From positions 1,922,001 through 1,986,000 of the forward strand of contig CAVQXR010000001.1 in NCBI GenBank assembly GCA_963717955.1: a stretch of DNA of 64,000 nt, in the 5' to 3' direction. A program made the translations under genes and the position numbers. Each line of letters starts with the position of its first letter. Position 1 is the stretch's first letter. This DNA comes from CAVQXR01 sp963717955 (GTDB lineage: Bacteria > Actinomycetota > Thermoleophilia > Gaiellales > Gaiellaceae). Positions 32,148 through 40,698 of the stretch are shown one piece after another. The notes under the pieces are model-generated. The model was not told where the DNA came from. It did not search any database and was given only the letters and a program-made list of their open reading frames with translations.

Positions 32148-32150
32148 GCC

Positions 32151-32220
32151 GTGACCGCCGGGCTCCGCCCGGCTCCTACGCGGGTCGCGGCCGGCCGAGC
32201 CGGCCGCTCAGCCGCGGAGG
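32151..32220. repeat. Dispersed two-hairpin repeat, copy B
   Basis: Nearly the same as copy A for the first 36 bases, then CGGCCGGC-CGA-GCCGGCCG. Its tail runs into the last codons and stop of the PLP enzyme gene (32208), so the C-terminus LLRG of that protein is encoded by repeat sequence. Confidence 0.75.
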
Positions 32221-33332
32221 AGGGCCTGCTCGAGGTCGGCCCACAGGTCCTCGACGTGCTCGATGCCGACGCTCATGCGGATCAGCGCCTCGGGCGTCGT
32301 CCCGCCCTCGCGCTCGCCGGCCCAGCGGCTTCGTCGCTCCATCATCGTCTCGACCCCGCCGAGGCTCGTCGCGTAGGTGATCAGCCCCGTTGCCTGGCAG
32401 ACACGCTCGGCCGCGTCGGCGCCGCCGAACGGCTCGAACGAAAGCATCGCGCCGAACCCGTCCATCTGGCGGCTTGCCCGCTCGTGGCCGGGATCCGACG
32501 GGAGCCCCGGGAAGCGGACGCGCTCGACCGCCGGATGCACGGCGAGCCGCTCGGCGAGCACCTGTGCGTTTGCCTGCGCGCGCTCGAGCCGGACGGCGAG
32601 CGTGCGAATGCCGCGCAGGGCGAGGTACGCGTCGAAGGCACCGGCGACGCCGCCGCGCAGGTCGCGCCCCCGGCGAAGTCGATCCCATGCCTCGGCCTCT
32701 CGGGTCACGAGCGCTCCCATCAGAAGGTCGGAGTGCCCGCCCAGGTACTTCGTCACCGAGTGCAGGACGACGTCGGCACCCAGCGAGAGCGGGCGCTGGA
32801 GAAGGGGCGTCGCGAACGTGTTGTCGACGACGACCGTCACGCCTGCTTCCCGCGCCCCGGCGATGAGCACCGGGAGATCGGCGACCCCCATCAGCGGGTT
32901 GGTCGGGCTCTCGAGCCAGAGCATCGCCGCACCCCCGCAGGCGGTGAGCGTCGCCTCCGTGTCGGTGATGTCGACGAGCTCGGCGGCAAGCCTGCCGCTC
33001 GCGTCCGCGTCCCGCAGGAACGAGCGGACGTCGAAGTAGGCGCTCGACGGACCGACGACCCTGGCGCCGATCGGCAGCTCCTCGAGCACCGTCGTCGCCG
33101 CGGCCATGCCAGAGGAGAAGACGAGGCCGCGTCCGCCCTCGAGAGCACCGATCGCCTCCTCGAGCGCGGCGACGGTGGGGCTCCCGTGGCGCACGTACGC
33201 GATCTCGCCCCCGGCGCGGAACGTCGACGAGAGCACGACGGGGGTGTTCACGGCGCCGCCCGGCTCCGCCGGCGGGCGGCCCGCCTCGACCACGATCGTC
33301 TCCGGGTGCAGCTCGCCCATCCGCTCGCTCAT
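32208..33332 (-). CDS. Cys/Met metabolism PLP-dependent enzyme (cystathionine gamma-synthase/lyase family)
   Basis: A 374-aa fold-type I PLP enzyme of the trans-sulfuration family. The PLP Lys is in LHSVTKYLGGHSD near residue 190; FSSGMAAATTVL and WLESPTNPLM and VVVDNTFATP are typical. Family members do gamma-synthase, gamma-lyase or methionine lyase reactions; the exact one is not clear. ATG at 33332. The 3' end merges with the dispersed repeat. Confidence 0.9.
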   Translation of the reverse strand: MSERMGELHPETIVVEAGRPPAEPGGAVNTPVVLSSTFRAGGEIAYVRHGSPTVAALEEAIGALEGGRGLVFSSGMAAATTVLEELPIGARVVGPSSAYFDVRSFLRDADASGRLAAELVDITDTEATLTACGGAAMLWLESPTNPLMGVADLPVLIAGAREAGVTVVVDNTFATPLLQRPLSLGADVVLHSVTKYLGGHSDLLMGALVTREAEAWDRLRRGRDLRGGVAGAFDAYLALRGIRTLAVRLERAQANAQVLAERLAVHPAVERVRFPGLPSDPGHERASRQMDGFGAMLSFEPFGGADAAERVCQATGLITYATSLGGVETMMERRSRWAGEREGGTTPEALIRMSVGIEHVEDLWADLEQALLRG

Positions 33333-33445
33333 CCGCGGTCGATTGTCGCAGGCCGCGAGTGCCGCGTGCGCTCGACACGCTCAGCTACCCTCGTGGATGT
33401 GGCGGGAGCGTCACCCGGACGAGATCGCGAAAGGAGCAGCTCGTG

Positions 33446-33826
33446 ATGAAACACGGACGGAAGGCGGCGCTCGTCGTGGCCCTCGGAGCGGTCAGCGTCT
33501 CGCTCGTCGCAGCCGGCGTGGCGTCCGCGGCGCCGGCGCGCGCCGGCGCACGGACCACGGTCGGCGTCATCGCCGGGAAGCCCTCCGAGCTGAAGTTCAA
33601 GCTGACGAAGCTCAGCGTTCCCAAGGGCACGGTCACGTTCCAGGTCAGGAACCGGGGTGTCCTCCAGCACGACTTCAAGATCAAGGGGAAGAAGACCGTG
33701 CGGCTCATGCCCGGCCGGAGCGCGACGCTGGTCGTCCGGTTCGCCAGGGCCGGCAGGTTCCAGTTCCTCTGCACGGTTTCGGGCCATGCCACGGGTGGCA
33801 TGAAGGGCAACCTGACCGTCAGGTAG
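33446..33826 (+). CDS. Secreted cupredoxin-like copper protein
   Basis: A 126-aa exported protein. The signal peptide runs to about residue 29 (KAALVVALGAVSVSLVAAGVASAA). The mature part is a plastocyanin-type beta barrel with the type 1 copper set: His in LQHDFKI, then Cys, His and Met in FLCTVSGHATGGM near the C-terminus. It should carry electrons outside the membrane. AAAGGAG precedes the ATG at 33446; TACCCT at 33386-33391 is a possible -10. Confidence 0.85.
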   Translation: MKHGRKAALVVALGAVSVSLVAAGVASAAPARAGARTTVGVIAGKPSELKFKLTKLSVPKGTVTFQVRNRGVLQHDFKIKGKKTVRLMPGRSATLVVRFARAGRFQFLCTVSGHATGGMKGNLTVR

Positions 33827-33874
33827 ACGCACGTTCCACGGAGGATCGCGACCGGCTCCTTCGGCCCGTCGCCG

Positions 33875-34882
33875 TCATCCGTCGAACCGGCTCTCGTCGA
33901 TCACGAGGACGATCTTGCCGAAGCGGTCGGCGGCGTCGAGGCGCTCGTGGGCCGCCGCGGCTTCTGCGAGCGGGAAGACGGAGTCGATCACCGGCCGCCA
34001 CGCGGCCAACCCGCAATGCCGAAGCAGCGCGTCGAATTCGCGCGGGCTACCGAGCGTCGTCCCGATCACCCGGAGGTGCTCGAGGAAGAGCTTCCAGAGC
34101 AGCACCCGGCCGTGCTCGCCGGCGGTGTCGGCGAAGTTGACCAGCCGCCCGCCGCGTCGCAGCAGCCCGATCGACGCCTCCCACAACGCCTCGCCCCCCA
34201 CGGAATCGACGACCGCGTCGACCTCCCCGATCTGCTCGGGCCAGGACTCGTCGGTGTACAGGGCGCCGCCGGCCGCGCCGAGCGCGACGGCGCGGTCGAG
34301 CTTCTCCTGCGACGACGTGGTGACGAGCACCTCGGCCCCGACCGCGGCCGCGATCTGGACGCACACCGCCGCCGCACCGCCGCCCGCTCCGGGAACGAGC
34401 ACGCGGCGGCCCGGACCGGCCTGAGCGTGGGTGACGACCGCTCGCCATGCCGTGAGCCCGGCAACGGGTAGCGCGGCGATCTCCGCCCAGGACCAGCCGG
34501 CGGGCCTGGGGCGCACGGCCTCCGCCGCCACGCAGATCTTCTCGGCATAGGTGCCCTGGCTCGGGACGCCCAGGATCTCGAACTCGGGCGCCGGGAAGTC
34601 CTCGCCGTCGCCCCAGCGGATTCCGGGGTAGACGACCACCTCGTCGCCCACCGCGACGCCGGTGACGCCCTCGCCGAGCGCGGTGACGATTCCCGAGCCG
34701 TCCGAGCCGAGCACCTGCGGCAGCTCCACCTTCCGGCCCCGCCTGATCCACCAGTCGCGCCGGTTCAACGCGGCGGCGACGAGGTCGACGCAGACCTCGC
34801 CTCGCCCGGGCCGCGGATCCGGTCGCTCGCACGGAACGAGACCCGTAGGATCCCCGAACTGGCGAAGCTCGACACAGCGCAT
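33875..34882 (-). CDS. Zinc-type alcohol dehydrogenase/quinone oxidoreductase (MDR family)
   Basis: A 335-aa medium-chain dehydrogenase/reductase. GroES-like N-terminal domain (GEVCVDLVAAALNRRDWW, GSDGSGIVTALG) and Rossmann domain (VLVPGAGGGAAAVCVQIA near residue 165). The structural-zinc Cys cluster is absent, as in quinone oxidoreductases. AAAGGAG lies upstream of the ATG at 34882. It is divergent from the SDR at 34917. Confidence 0.88.
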   Translation of the reverse strand: MRCVELRQFGDPTGLVPCERPDPRPGRGEVCVDLVAAALNRRDWWIRRGRKVELPQVLGSDGSGIVTALGEGVTGVAVGDEVVVYPGIRWGDGEDFPAPEFEILGVPSQGTYAEKICVAAEAVRPRPAGWSWAEIAALPVAGLTAWRAVVTHAQAGPGRRVLVPGAGGGAAAVCVQIAAAVGAEVLVTTSSQEKLDRAVALGAAGGALYTDESWPEQIGEVDAVVDSVGGEALWEASIGLLRRGGRLVNFADTAGEHGRVLLWKLFLEHLRVIGTTLGSPREFDALLRHCGLAAWRPVIDSVFPLAEAAAAHERLDAADRFGKIVLVIDESRFDG

Positions 34883-34916
34883 GGTGAGTGGCTCCTTTCG
34901 CCGACGGAGGGACGTG

Positions 34917-35702
34917 GTGCGAAGCGGAAGACTAGACGGGAAGGCGTGCGTGATCACCGGGGCAGGAAGCGGTATCGGCCGTGCCTGCGCGGTGCGGTTC
35001 GCGGGCGAGGGCGGGAGGATCGCGGTCGCCGACGTCGTCGACGATGCCGGCCGCGACACCGTCGAGCAGATCTCGTCGACCGGCGGCGAAGCGGCGTTCT
35101 TCCACGTCGACGTGACCGACGAGGAGAGCGTTGCCGCGCTCTACGACGACGTCGAGTCGCGCTTCGGCGCCGTCCACGTGCTCATGAACAACGCCGGCGT
35201 CCTGCACCCTGCGGACGGCTCGGTCGTCGAGATCGAGCGCGTCACCTGGGACAGCGTGCTCGCGATCAACCTGACGGGCGTCTTCCTCTGCTGCAAGCAC
35301 GGGATCCCGAAGCTCCTCGCGGCGGGCGGGGGCTCGGTCGTCAACACCGGCTCGATCTCGGGCCTCGTCGGCTCGGCGACCTCGCAGATCGCCTACGCGG
35401 CGACCAAGGGCGGGGTGATCGCGATGAGCCGCGACATCGCCGTCGAGTTCGCGCGTCGCGGGATCCGCTGCAACGCCCTGTGCCCCGGCCCGGTCGAGAC
35501 GCCGCTCGCGATGCAGCTCTACGGCGAGGAGTCGGCCTGGCAGCGGCGCCGGGTGCACATCCCCACGGGCCGCCTCGGGACGGTCGAGGAGATCGCCGAC
35601 GCCGCCCTCTTCCTCGCCAGCGACGAGTCGAGCTGGGTGACCGGCTCCTCGCTCGTCGTGGACGGCGGGATCAGCATCGCGTACACGACCCCGGAGGAGT
35701 GA
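34917..35702 (+). CDS. Short-chain dehydrogenase/reductase (SDR)
   Basis: A 261-aa SDR: TGAGSGIG near the N-terminus, MNNAGVL, and the catalytic AYAATKGG. The second strand ends IAVADVVD, pointing to NAD(H). GTG at 34917 has GGAGGG 5 bases upstream; GTG at 34914 is possible. Divergent from the MDR dehydrogenase, with only 34 bases between the two starts. Confidence 0.88.
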   Translation: MRSGRLDGKACVITGAGSGIGRACAVRFAGEGGRIAVADVVDDAGRDTVEQISSTGGEAAFFHVDVTDEESVAALYDDVESRFGAVHVLMNNAGVLHPADGSVVEIERVTWDSVLAINLTGVFLCCKHGIPKLLAAGGGSVVNTGSISGLVGSATSQIAYAATKGGVIAMSRDIAVEFARRGIRCNALCPGPVETPLAMQLYGEESAWQRRRVHIPTGRLGTVEEIADAALFLASDESSWVTGSSLVVDGGISIAYTTPEE

Positions 35703-35721
35703 CTCCTCGCAAGCCAATGTG

Positions 35722-35732
35722 TCACACTGTGA
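35722..35732. promoter_or_regulatory. Possible antitoxin operator TCACA-C-TGTGA
   Basis: A short perfect inverted repeat just before the ATG of the antitoxin at 35736. Toxin-antitoxin operons are usually self-repressed at such sites. It is short, so moderate weight only. Confidence 0.4.
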
Positions 35733-35735
35733 AAC

Positions 35736-36032
35736 ATGGGTGATGAAGCCGTCACGAATGTCGGCGCACGTCAGCTCCGTCATGAGCTGACCGCGATACT
35801 CACCCGCGTGTGGGAGGGCGAATCGTTCGAGGTCACCGAACGCGGCAAGCCCGTTGCACGCCTCGTGCCCGTGCGAGGCCGCGAGAGCCTGCTCGAGCGC
35901 CTCGTCGCAGACGGACGGCTGCTCCCGGCGACGAGACGGCTCGGCCGGCTGTCCAAGCCTCTGCCGCCGGTAGGGGACGGGATCACCATCTCGGAGGCTC
36001 TCGAGGAGCAACGTGCCGAACGTCTACCTTGA
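35736..36032 (+). CDS. Antitoxin, Phd/YefM-like
   Basis: A 98-aa DNA-binding antitoxin. The N-terminus VTNVGARQLRHELTAILTRV followed by GESFEVTERGKPVARLVPV is the Phd/YefM signature; the acidic C-terminal tail would wrap the toxin. Partner of the PIN toxin, with a 20-base gene overlap. Confidence 0.85.
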   Translation: MGDEAVTNVGARQLRHELTAILTRVWEGESFEVTERGKPVARLVPVRGRESLLERLVADGRLLPATRRLGRLSKPLPPVGDGITISEALEEQRAERLP

Positions 36033-36417
36033 CGCCTCGGCGCTCGTGAAGCTCGTGGTCGAGGAGGCCGAGTCGGGGGCGCTGCGGGATCACCTGCGCG
36101 AGGTGGACAGGGTGGTCACGAGCGTCGTCGCCGAGGTCGAGGTGTCGAGGGCGTCCCGGCGCTCGTCCCACGGCATGCGGGCGGTCAACAGGGCACAGCG
36201 GCTCGTTGCCGCATGCGATCGGGTCGCGCTCACCTGCGAGGTCATCGAGACCGCAGGAAGCGTCGGTCCGCCGGGCCTTCGAGCGCTCGACGCGATCCAT
36301 CTGGCGTCGGCGCTCGCGGTCCAGGAGCTGTTCGAGGACTTCGTCGCCTACGACGAGGGGCTGGCAGATGCTGCGCGGGCCGCCGGGCTTCGGGTCACGG
36401 CGCCGGGTCGGGCGTAA
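36013..36417 (+). CDS. vapC: PIN-domain toxin, VapC family
   Basis: A 134-aa ribonuclease toxin of the PIN fold. The acidic metal-binding residues appear in YLDASALVK (Asp7), VVAEVEVSR (Glu), ALDAIHLASAL (Asp) and VAYDEGLADAAR (Asp). By family it cuts RNA when the antitoxin is lost. GTG at 36013 lies inside the antitoxin gene. Confidence 0.88.
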   Translation: MPNVYLDASALVKLVVEEAESGALRDHLREVDRVVTSVVAEVEVSRASRRSSHGMRAVNRAQRLVAACDRVALTCEVIETAGSVGPPGLRALDAIHLASALAVQELFEDFVAYDEGLADAARAAGLRVTAPGRA

Positions 36418-36436
36418 GTCGACGTTTCGGGGGCTG

Positions 36437-36442
36437 TACAGT
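36437..36442 (+). promoter_or_regulatory. -10 hexamer TACAGT of the alcohol dehydrogenase
   Basis: TACAGT ends 7 bases before the ATG at 36450, so a leaderless or nearly leaderless mRNA is expected. Confidence 0.5.
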
Positions 36443-36449
36443 CCCGGGC

Positions 36450-37406
36450 ATGCGGGCCATGGTTCTCCAGGAGTTCCATGCCCCCCTCGAGCTCGAGGAG
36501 CGCGCGATCCCCGAGGCCACCGGCGACGAGGAGACGGTCGTGAAGGTGCTCGCCTGCGGGGTCTGCCATTCCGACCTGCACGTTGCCGAGCACTACTTCT
36601 CGAGCAGCTCCGTGCCGCTCGTGCTCGGACACGAGGTGGCCGCCGAGACCTCCGAGGGCGAGCGCGTGCTCCTCTACACGCCCTGGGGCTGCGGCGACTG
36701 CGTGTACTGCCGGCGCGGCGAGGAGATGATCTGCCCGAACTCGAGCGAGGCGGGCATGCTCACCGACGGCGGCTACGCCGAGTACATGCTCGTGCGCCGC
36801 AGGCGGTACCTGTTCCCGATCGGCGACCTGGACCCGGTGAAGGCGGCCCCGCTCGGCTGCGGCGGCGTGACGCCGTTCCGGGCCGTGAAGCACGCGCTGC
36901 CCTGGCTCGGCAAGGGCAAGACCGCGGTCGTGCTCGGCGCGGGCGGGCTCGGCCAGTTCGGCATCCAGTACCTGCGGCTCCTGTCCGACGCGACGGTGGT
37001 CGCGGGCGACCCGAGCCCGCAGAAGCAGGCCCGGGCGCTCGAGCTCGGCGCCGAGTCGGCCGCGCACCCCGACGAGCTGGAGGGGCCGGTCGACGTCGTG
37101 CTCGACTTCGTCGGCTCCGAGGAGACGCTCGCGACGTCCGCCCGGCTCGTCGACCGCGGCGGGCTGGTCGAGGTGATCGGGCTCTTCGGCGGCACGATCC
37201 CGTTCGGGCTCGGCTCGGTGCCCCACGAGGCACACTTCATGTCGAGCATCTGGGGCTCGCTCGGAGACGTCGGCGAGCTCGTCGAGCTGGCGCGGCGCGA
37301 GGACCTCCGGTACACGATCGAGACGATGCCGCTCGAGCAGGTGAACGAGGCCCACGGTCTTCTTCGGCGCGGCGAGGCGAAGGGCCGGATCGTCCTGATC
37401 CCGTAG
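36450..37406 (+). CDS. Zinc-dependent alcohol dehydrogenase
   Basis: A 318-aa MDR-family dehydrogenase with both zinc sites: catalytic Cys in ACGVCHSDLH and GHEVAAE, and the structural four-Cys lobe in GCGDCVYCRRGEEMIC. NAD(P)-binding Rossmann motif VLGAGGLGQFGIQ near residue 160. It oxidises alcohols or reduces aldehydes. The frame upstream of 36450 overlaps the toxin gene and is not used. Shorter than the usual 340-350 aa. Confidence 0.9.
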   Translation: MRAMVLQEFHAPLELEERAIPEATGDEETVVKVLACGVCHSDLHVAEHYFSSSSVPLVLGHEVAAETSEGERVLLYTPWGCGDCVYCRRGEEMICPNSSEAGMLTDGGYAEYMLVRRRRYLFPIGDLDPVKAAPLGCGGVTPFRAVKHALPWLGKGKTAVVLGAGGLGQFGIQYLRLLSDATVVAGDPSPQKQARALELGAESAAHPDELEGPVDVVLDFVGSEETLATSARLVDRGGLVEVIGLFGGTIPFGLGSVPHEAHFMSSIWGSLGDVGELVELARREDLRYTIETMPLEQVNEAHGLLRRGEAKGRIVLIP

Positions 37407-37445
37407 GAGCCCGGCGTGCCGGGGCGGTCAGGGGGGGCCTTCGGC

Positions 37446-37474
37446 TCGACAAACACAACAATCTTATCTATTAT
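37446..37474 (+). promoter_or_regulatory. Promoter of the R2-like oxidase operon
   Basis: TCGACA (37446-37451) and TATTAT (37469-37474) are separated by 17 bases, in an AT-rich island (37449-37480) that stands out from the GC-rich surroundings. The leader of about 55 bases carries GGAGGAGG before the ATG at 37535. Confidence 0.65.
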
Positions 37475-37534
37475 CGTCTTCCACGACGTTCGGGAGTCCG
37501 TGGGGCCGCCGCGCGGCCCGGGAGGAGGGGGCGC

Positions 37535-38500
37535 ATGGCGACGCAGATCGAGATCAAGCCGGTCGAGGAGCGGTTCATGCTCGATGCCGAGCGGATGGCC
37601 GGCTCGATCTACCGCAAGTACGAGAAGGCGACCCGGAAGCTCTGGGATCCGAAGCACCTCGACTACGCCCCCGACGTGGCGGACTGGGAACGGATGACCG
37701 ACGACCAGCGGCGCGGCATCCTCACGATCACGGTCCGGATCGAGGCGGGCGAGGAGGCGGTCACGGACGAGCTCGTCCCGATGTACGCCGCGGCCCACGC
37801 CCTCGGCCGCTTCGACTGGGTGATGTTCCTATCGACGTTCATGCTCGAGGAGGCGCGGCACTCGGAGTTCTTCAACATCTGGCACCGCGAGGTCGTCGGC
37901 ATCACCGAGCCCGCCGAGAAGGCCGCCCACTGGCCGCTCCGCCAGGAGACCGTCGACCCGAGCGGGCGCTTCAGGACGGCAGAGCCCGTGTACGAGGGCA
38001 TCCCCCGCCTCGGTGGCGCCCTCATGGAGGCCGTCGGGTCGGGCGACCGCAAGGCGATCGAGCAGGGCTTCATGCGCTTTTCGACCCTCTACAACGCCTG
38101 GGTCGAAGGCGTGCTGACGATGCCGACCTACGAGATCGTCATGGACACCTGCGGGATGTGGGACGTGCTGCCGACGCTCCAGGCGGGGTTCAAGGGCATC
38201 CTCGCGGACGAGGGGCGCCACATCACGTTCGGTACCGAGGCCTGCCGGATCCTCATCTCCGAGAACCCCGAGTACGAGGCGCTCGTCCACGAGGTGATCG
38301 ACGACTACCGGGCGAACGCGGTCGGGATGCTCGAGTACCAGCGGAACGTGCCCGGGCTCGACCTCCAGAAGTACCAGACGCAGAAGGTGCGCCACTACCG
38401 CAACCGCTGCCGCGAGATGGCGATCACGCCGGACCGGAGCCTGATCGATCAGATCCTCGACCCGACGATCGACTTCGTCGTCGGCATCCAGGCGGGGTAG
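37535..38500 (+). CDS. R2-like ligand-binding oxidase (ferritin-like, Mn/Fe)
   Basis: A 321-aa four-helix-bundle protein like R2lox (Mycobacterium Rv0233), a two-metal oxidase related to ribonucleotide reductase R2. Metal ligands should be the Glu in VRIEAGEEAVTDE, the Glu-x-x-His in MLEEARHSEFF, a Glu in AWVEGVLTM and the Glu-x-x-His in ADEGRHITFG. R2lox proteins bind a fatty acid-like ligand; the reaction is unknown. It leads a group with a small Cys protein, a GntR regulator and two P450s, all on one strand. Confidence 0.88.
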   Translation: MATQIEIKPVEERFMLDAERMAGSIYRKYEKATRKLWDPKHLDYAPDVADWERMTDDQRRGILTITVRIEAGEEAVTDELVPMYAAAHALGRFDWVMFLSTFMLEEARHSEFFNIWHREVVGITEPAEKAAHWPLRQETVDPSGRFRTAEPVYEGIPRLGGALMEAVGSGDRKAIEQGFMRFSTLYNAWVEGVLTMPTYEIVMDTCGMWDVLPTLQAGFKGILADEGRHITFGTEACRILISENPEYEALVHEVIDDYRANAVGMLEYQRNVPGLDLQKYQTQKVRHYRNRCREMAITPDRSLIDQILDPTIDFVVGIQAG

Positions 38501-38505
38501 CGCCG

Positions 38506-38676
38506 ATGCTCGAGTGGACATGTCTCGAGGCCGGCTGCGAGGCGGTCGTCACCGCCTCCGGCGAGGACGAGCTGATCGAGAAGGTGAACGAGCACGTCGG
38601 CGAGGCCCACGGCTCGTACGAGCTCGAGGACGTGATCATCGCGAATGCGACGGAGACGGGTGGCGACTCCGACTGA
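38506..38676 (+). CDS. Small DUF1059-like protein
   Basis: A 56-aa protein. Two Cys in WTCLEAGCEAVV and a C-terminal helix with EKVNEHVGEAHG resemble DUF1059, a small family thought to bind metal through Cys and His. Function unknown. It starts 5 bases after the oxidase stop and overlaps the GntR gene by 17 bases. Confidence 0.75.
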   Translation: MLEWTCLEAGCEAVVTASGEDELIEKVNEHVGEAHGSYELEDVIIANATETGGDSD

Positions 38677-39436
38677 GGCCGCGAGCGGCGAGCTGCTGCG
38701 CAGCCTGGTGGAGCGGACGGTGTACACGCCCGTCCGCCAGGGGAGCGCGGTCGCCGAGACGGTCGCCCGGCTCGGCCAGGCGATCGGGATGGGCCTGCTC
38801 CGGCCGGGCGATCGCCTGCCGCGCGAGGCCGAGCTCGCCGACGACCTCGGCATCTCACCCGTGACGCTTCGCTCCGCGCTGACGATCCTGCGCAGCGCCG
38901 GGGTGCTCGAGACGCAGCGAGGCCGGGCCGGCGGAACGGTCGTCTCCGACGGGGCCTTCCCCGTCTCGCTGCTCGAGAGCGCCCACCTACCGAGCGAGGC
39001 CGAGCTGCTCGACCTGGTCGATCTCCGTTGCGTGATCGAGGGTGGCGCCGCCGCCCTTGCCGCGGAGCGGGCGACCGAGGAGCAGGTTGCTCATCTCGCA
39101 GGCCTCGTCGAGGAGATGGAGGCGATCGACGAGTTCGACCCGTGGAGCGAGCGGGACAACCTGTTTCACCTCGCCGTCGCCGACGCGTCGGGGTCGCAGC
39201 GACTCGTCTCGGAGGTCGCCGAGATCCGGACAGAGGTCTACCGGATCGCGAAGCTCGGGTCGATCCCTCGCTCGAGCTTCGCGCTCGCCGACGAGGAGCA
39301 CCGGGAGATCGTCGACGCGATCGCGGCCGCCGATCGGAGCTCGGCCCGGGAGGCCATGATCCGGCACGTCGAATCGACCCGCGCGTTGTGGCTCGGCCTC
39401 GGGCGCGCCGCCGTGAGGAGGAGGAACGGAGCATGA
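38660..39436 (+). CDS. GntR family transcriptional regulator (FCD/FadR type)
   Basis: A 258-aa regulator. Winged helix at about residues 20-90 (GLLRPGDRLPREAELADDLGIS, TLRSALTILRSAGVLE) and FCD domain with DLRCVIEGGAAALAA, NLFHLAVADASGSQ and EEHREIVDAIAAADRSSA. GTG at 38660 is used. It overlaps the P450 gene as ATGA, so it probably controls the P450s and the oxidase. Confidence 0.88.
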   Translation: MATPTEAASGELLRSLVERTVYTPVRQGSAVAETVARLGQAIGMGLLRPGDRLPREAELADDLGISPVTLRSALTILRSAGVLETQRGRAGGTVVSDGAFPVSLLESAHLPSEAELLDLVDLRCVIEGGAAALAAERATEEQVAHLAGLVEEMEAIDEFDPWSERDNLFHLAVADASGSQRLVSEVAEIRTEVYRIAKLGSIPRSSFALADEEHREIVDAIAAADRSSAREAMIRHVESTRALWLGLGRAAVRRRNGA

Positions 39437-40689
39437 CGGTCGCGCCGCCAGAGCTGGCCGACATCGACATCGCGAGCCACGAGGTCTACGCGAACGGGAT
39501 CCCGCACGACTCCTTCGCGCTGCTGCGCGCACACGATCCCGTCCACTGGCATCCGTGGGACTGGAAGACCGGCGGGTTCTTTGCGGTCACGAAGTTCGCC
39601 GACGTGGTCACCGTGTCGAAGGACCCGAAGACGTTCTCGTCTGCGACGGAGTTCATCAACCTCTGGGATCTGGACGACGAGGCGCAGGAGGCGCGCCGCT
39701 CGATGCTCGAGACCGACCCGCCCGAGCACACGCGCCTGCGGCGGATCGTCTCGTCGGCGTTCACGCCCAGGATCGTGCGCGACTACGAGGGGCCGACGCG
39801 GCGGATCACGGCGGGGCTGCTCGACGCGGCGCTCGCCGCCGGCGACGTCGACTGGGTCGAGGCGGTCTCGGCGCCGCTGCCGATCAACGTCTTCGTCTCG
39901 ATCCTCGGGATCCCCGACGAGGACGCCGCCTACATGGTCGAGCTGTCCGACGCGCTCGTTGCGGGCACGTCCGCGACCCCGCCCGACCCGACCGCCTACG
40001 GCAACGTCACCCCGCTCCACCTGCTGCCGTTCCAGAGCCCCGCGTCGCACGCGATGTTCGAGTACGGCCGCAAGATCGGCGAGGAGCGCCGGCGCAGCCC
40101 CACCGACGATCTCGTCTCGCGGCTCGTCCACGCCGAGGTCGACGGCGACCGGCTCTCAGACCAGGAGTACTGCAACTTTTTCCAGGTCCTCGTCTTCGCC
40201 GGCAACGAGACGACCCGGACGGCGATGTCGCACGCGATCCTCCAGTTCGCCCGCAACCCGGAGGAGCTCGAGCGCCTCCACGCCGATCCCTCGCTGATCC
40301 CGAGCGCGATCGAGGAGATCGTGCGCTACGCGAGCCCCGTGATCCACTTCCGCCGCACCGCCACCCGCGACACCGAGCTGCGCGGCGTTCCGATCAGGGC
40401 GGGCGCGCGGGTCGTGATGTGGTACGCATCGGCGAACTTCGACGAGGAGCAGTTCCCCGATCCGCTGCGCTTCGACATCGGCCGAGACAAGGGTGAGAGC
40501 GTCGCGTTCGGCGGGGGCGGCCCCCACTACTGCCTCGGTGCCTGGCTCGCGCGTCTCGAGTTGCGCGTGCTGCTCGAGGAGATGCTCGCGCGCGGGATCC
40601 GCGTGAAGCTGAACGGCGAGCCCCACTTCGTCGCCTCGAACTTCGTCCGCGGCATTCACTCGCTGCCGGTCCGCCTGACGGCCGGTTAG
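39433..40689 (+). CDS. Cytochrome P450 (tandem copy 1)
   Basis: A 418-aa bacterial class I P450. I-helix motif FAGNETTRTA with the oxygen-activating Thr, K-helix ExxR in EEIVRYA, and heme-Cys loop FGGGGPHYCLGAWLARLE. Needs a ferredoxin; one is encoded at 41970. Very similar to the next gene throughout (shared starts DIDIAS-EVY--GIPH-SF, ETDPP-HTRLRRIVSSAFTPR), so a recent tandem duplication. Substrate unknown. Confidence 0.93.
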   Translation: MTVAPPELADIDIASHEVYANGIPHDSFALLRAHDPVHWHPWDWKTGGFFAVTKFADVVTVSKDPKTFSSATEFINLWDLDDEAQEARRSMLETDPPEHTRLRRIVSSAFTPRIVRDYEGPTRRITAGLLDAALAAGDVDWVEAVSAPLPINVFVSILGIPDEDAAYMVELSDALVAGTSATPPDPTAYGNVTPLHLLPFQSPASHAMFEYGRKIGEERRRSPTDDLVSRLVHAEVDGDRLSDQEYCNFFQVLVFAGNETTRTAMSHAILQFARNPEELERLHADPSLIPSAIEEIVRYASPVIHFRRTATRDTELRGVPIRAGARVVMWYASANFDEEQFPDPLRFDIGRDKGESVAFGGGGPHYCLGAWLARLELRVLLEEMLARGIRVKLNGEPHFVASNFVRGIHSLPVRLTAG

Positions 40690-40698
40690 GCTTCCGCC

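Noticed and set aside
32060..32380. Short frames beginning MTAGLRPAPTRV
   Set aside because: They start inside the dispersed repeat copies, so the shared peptide reflects the repeat, not a gene family.
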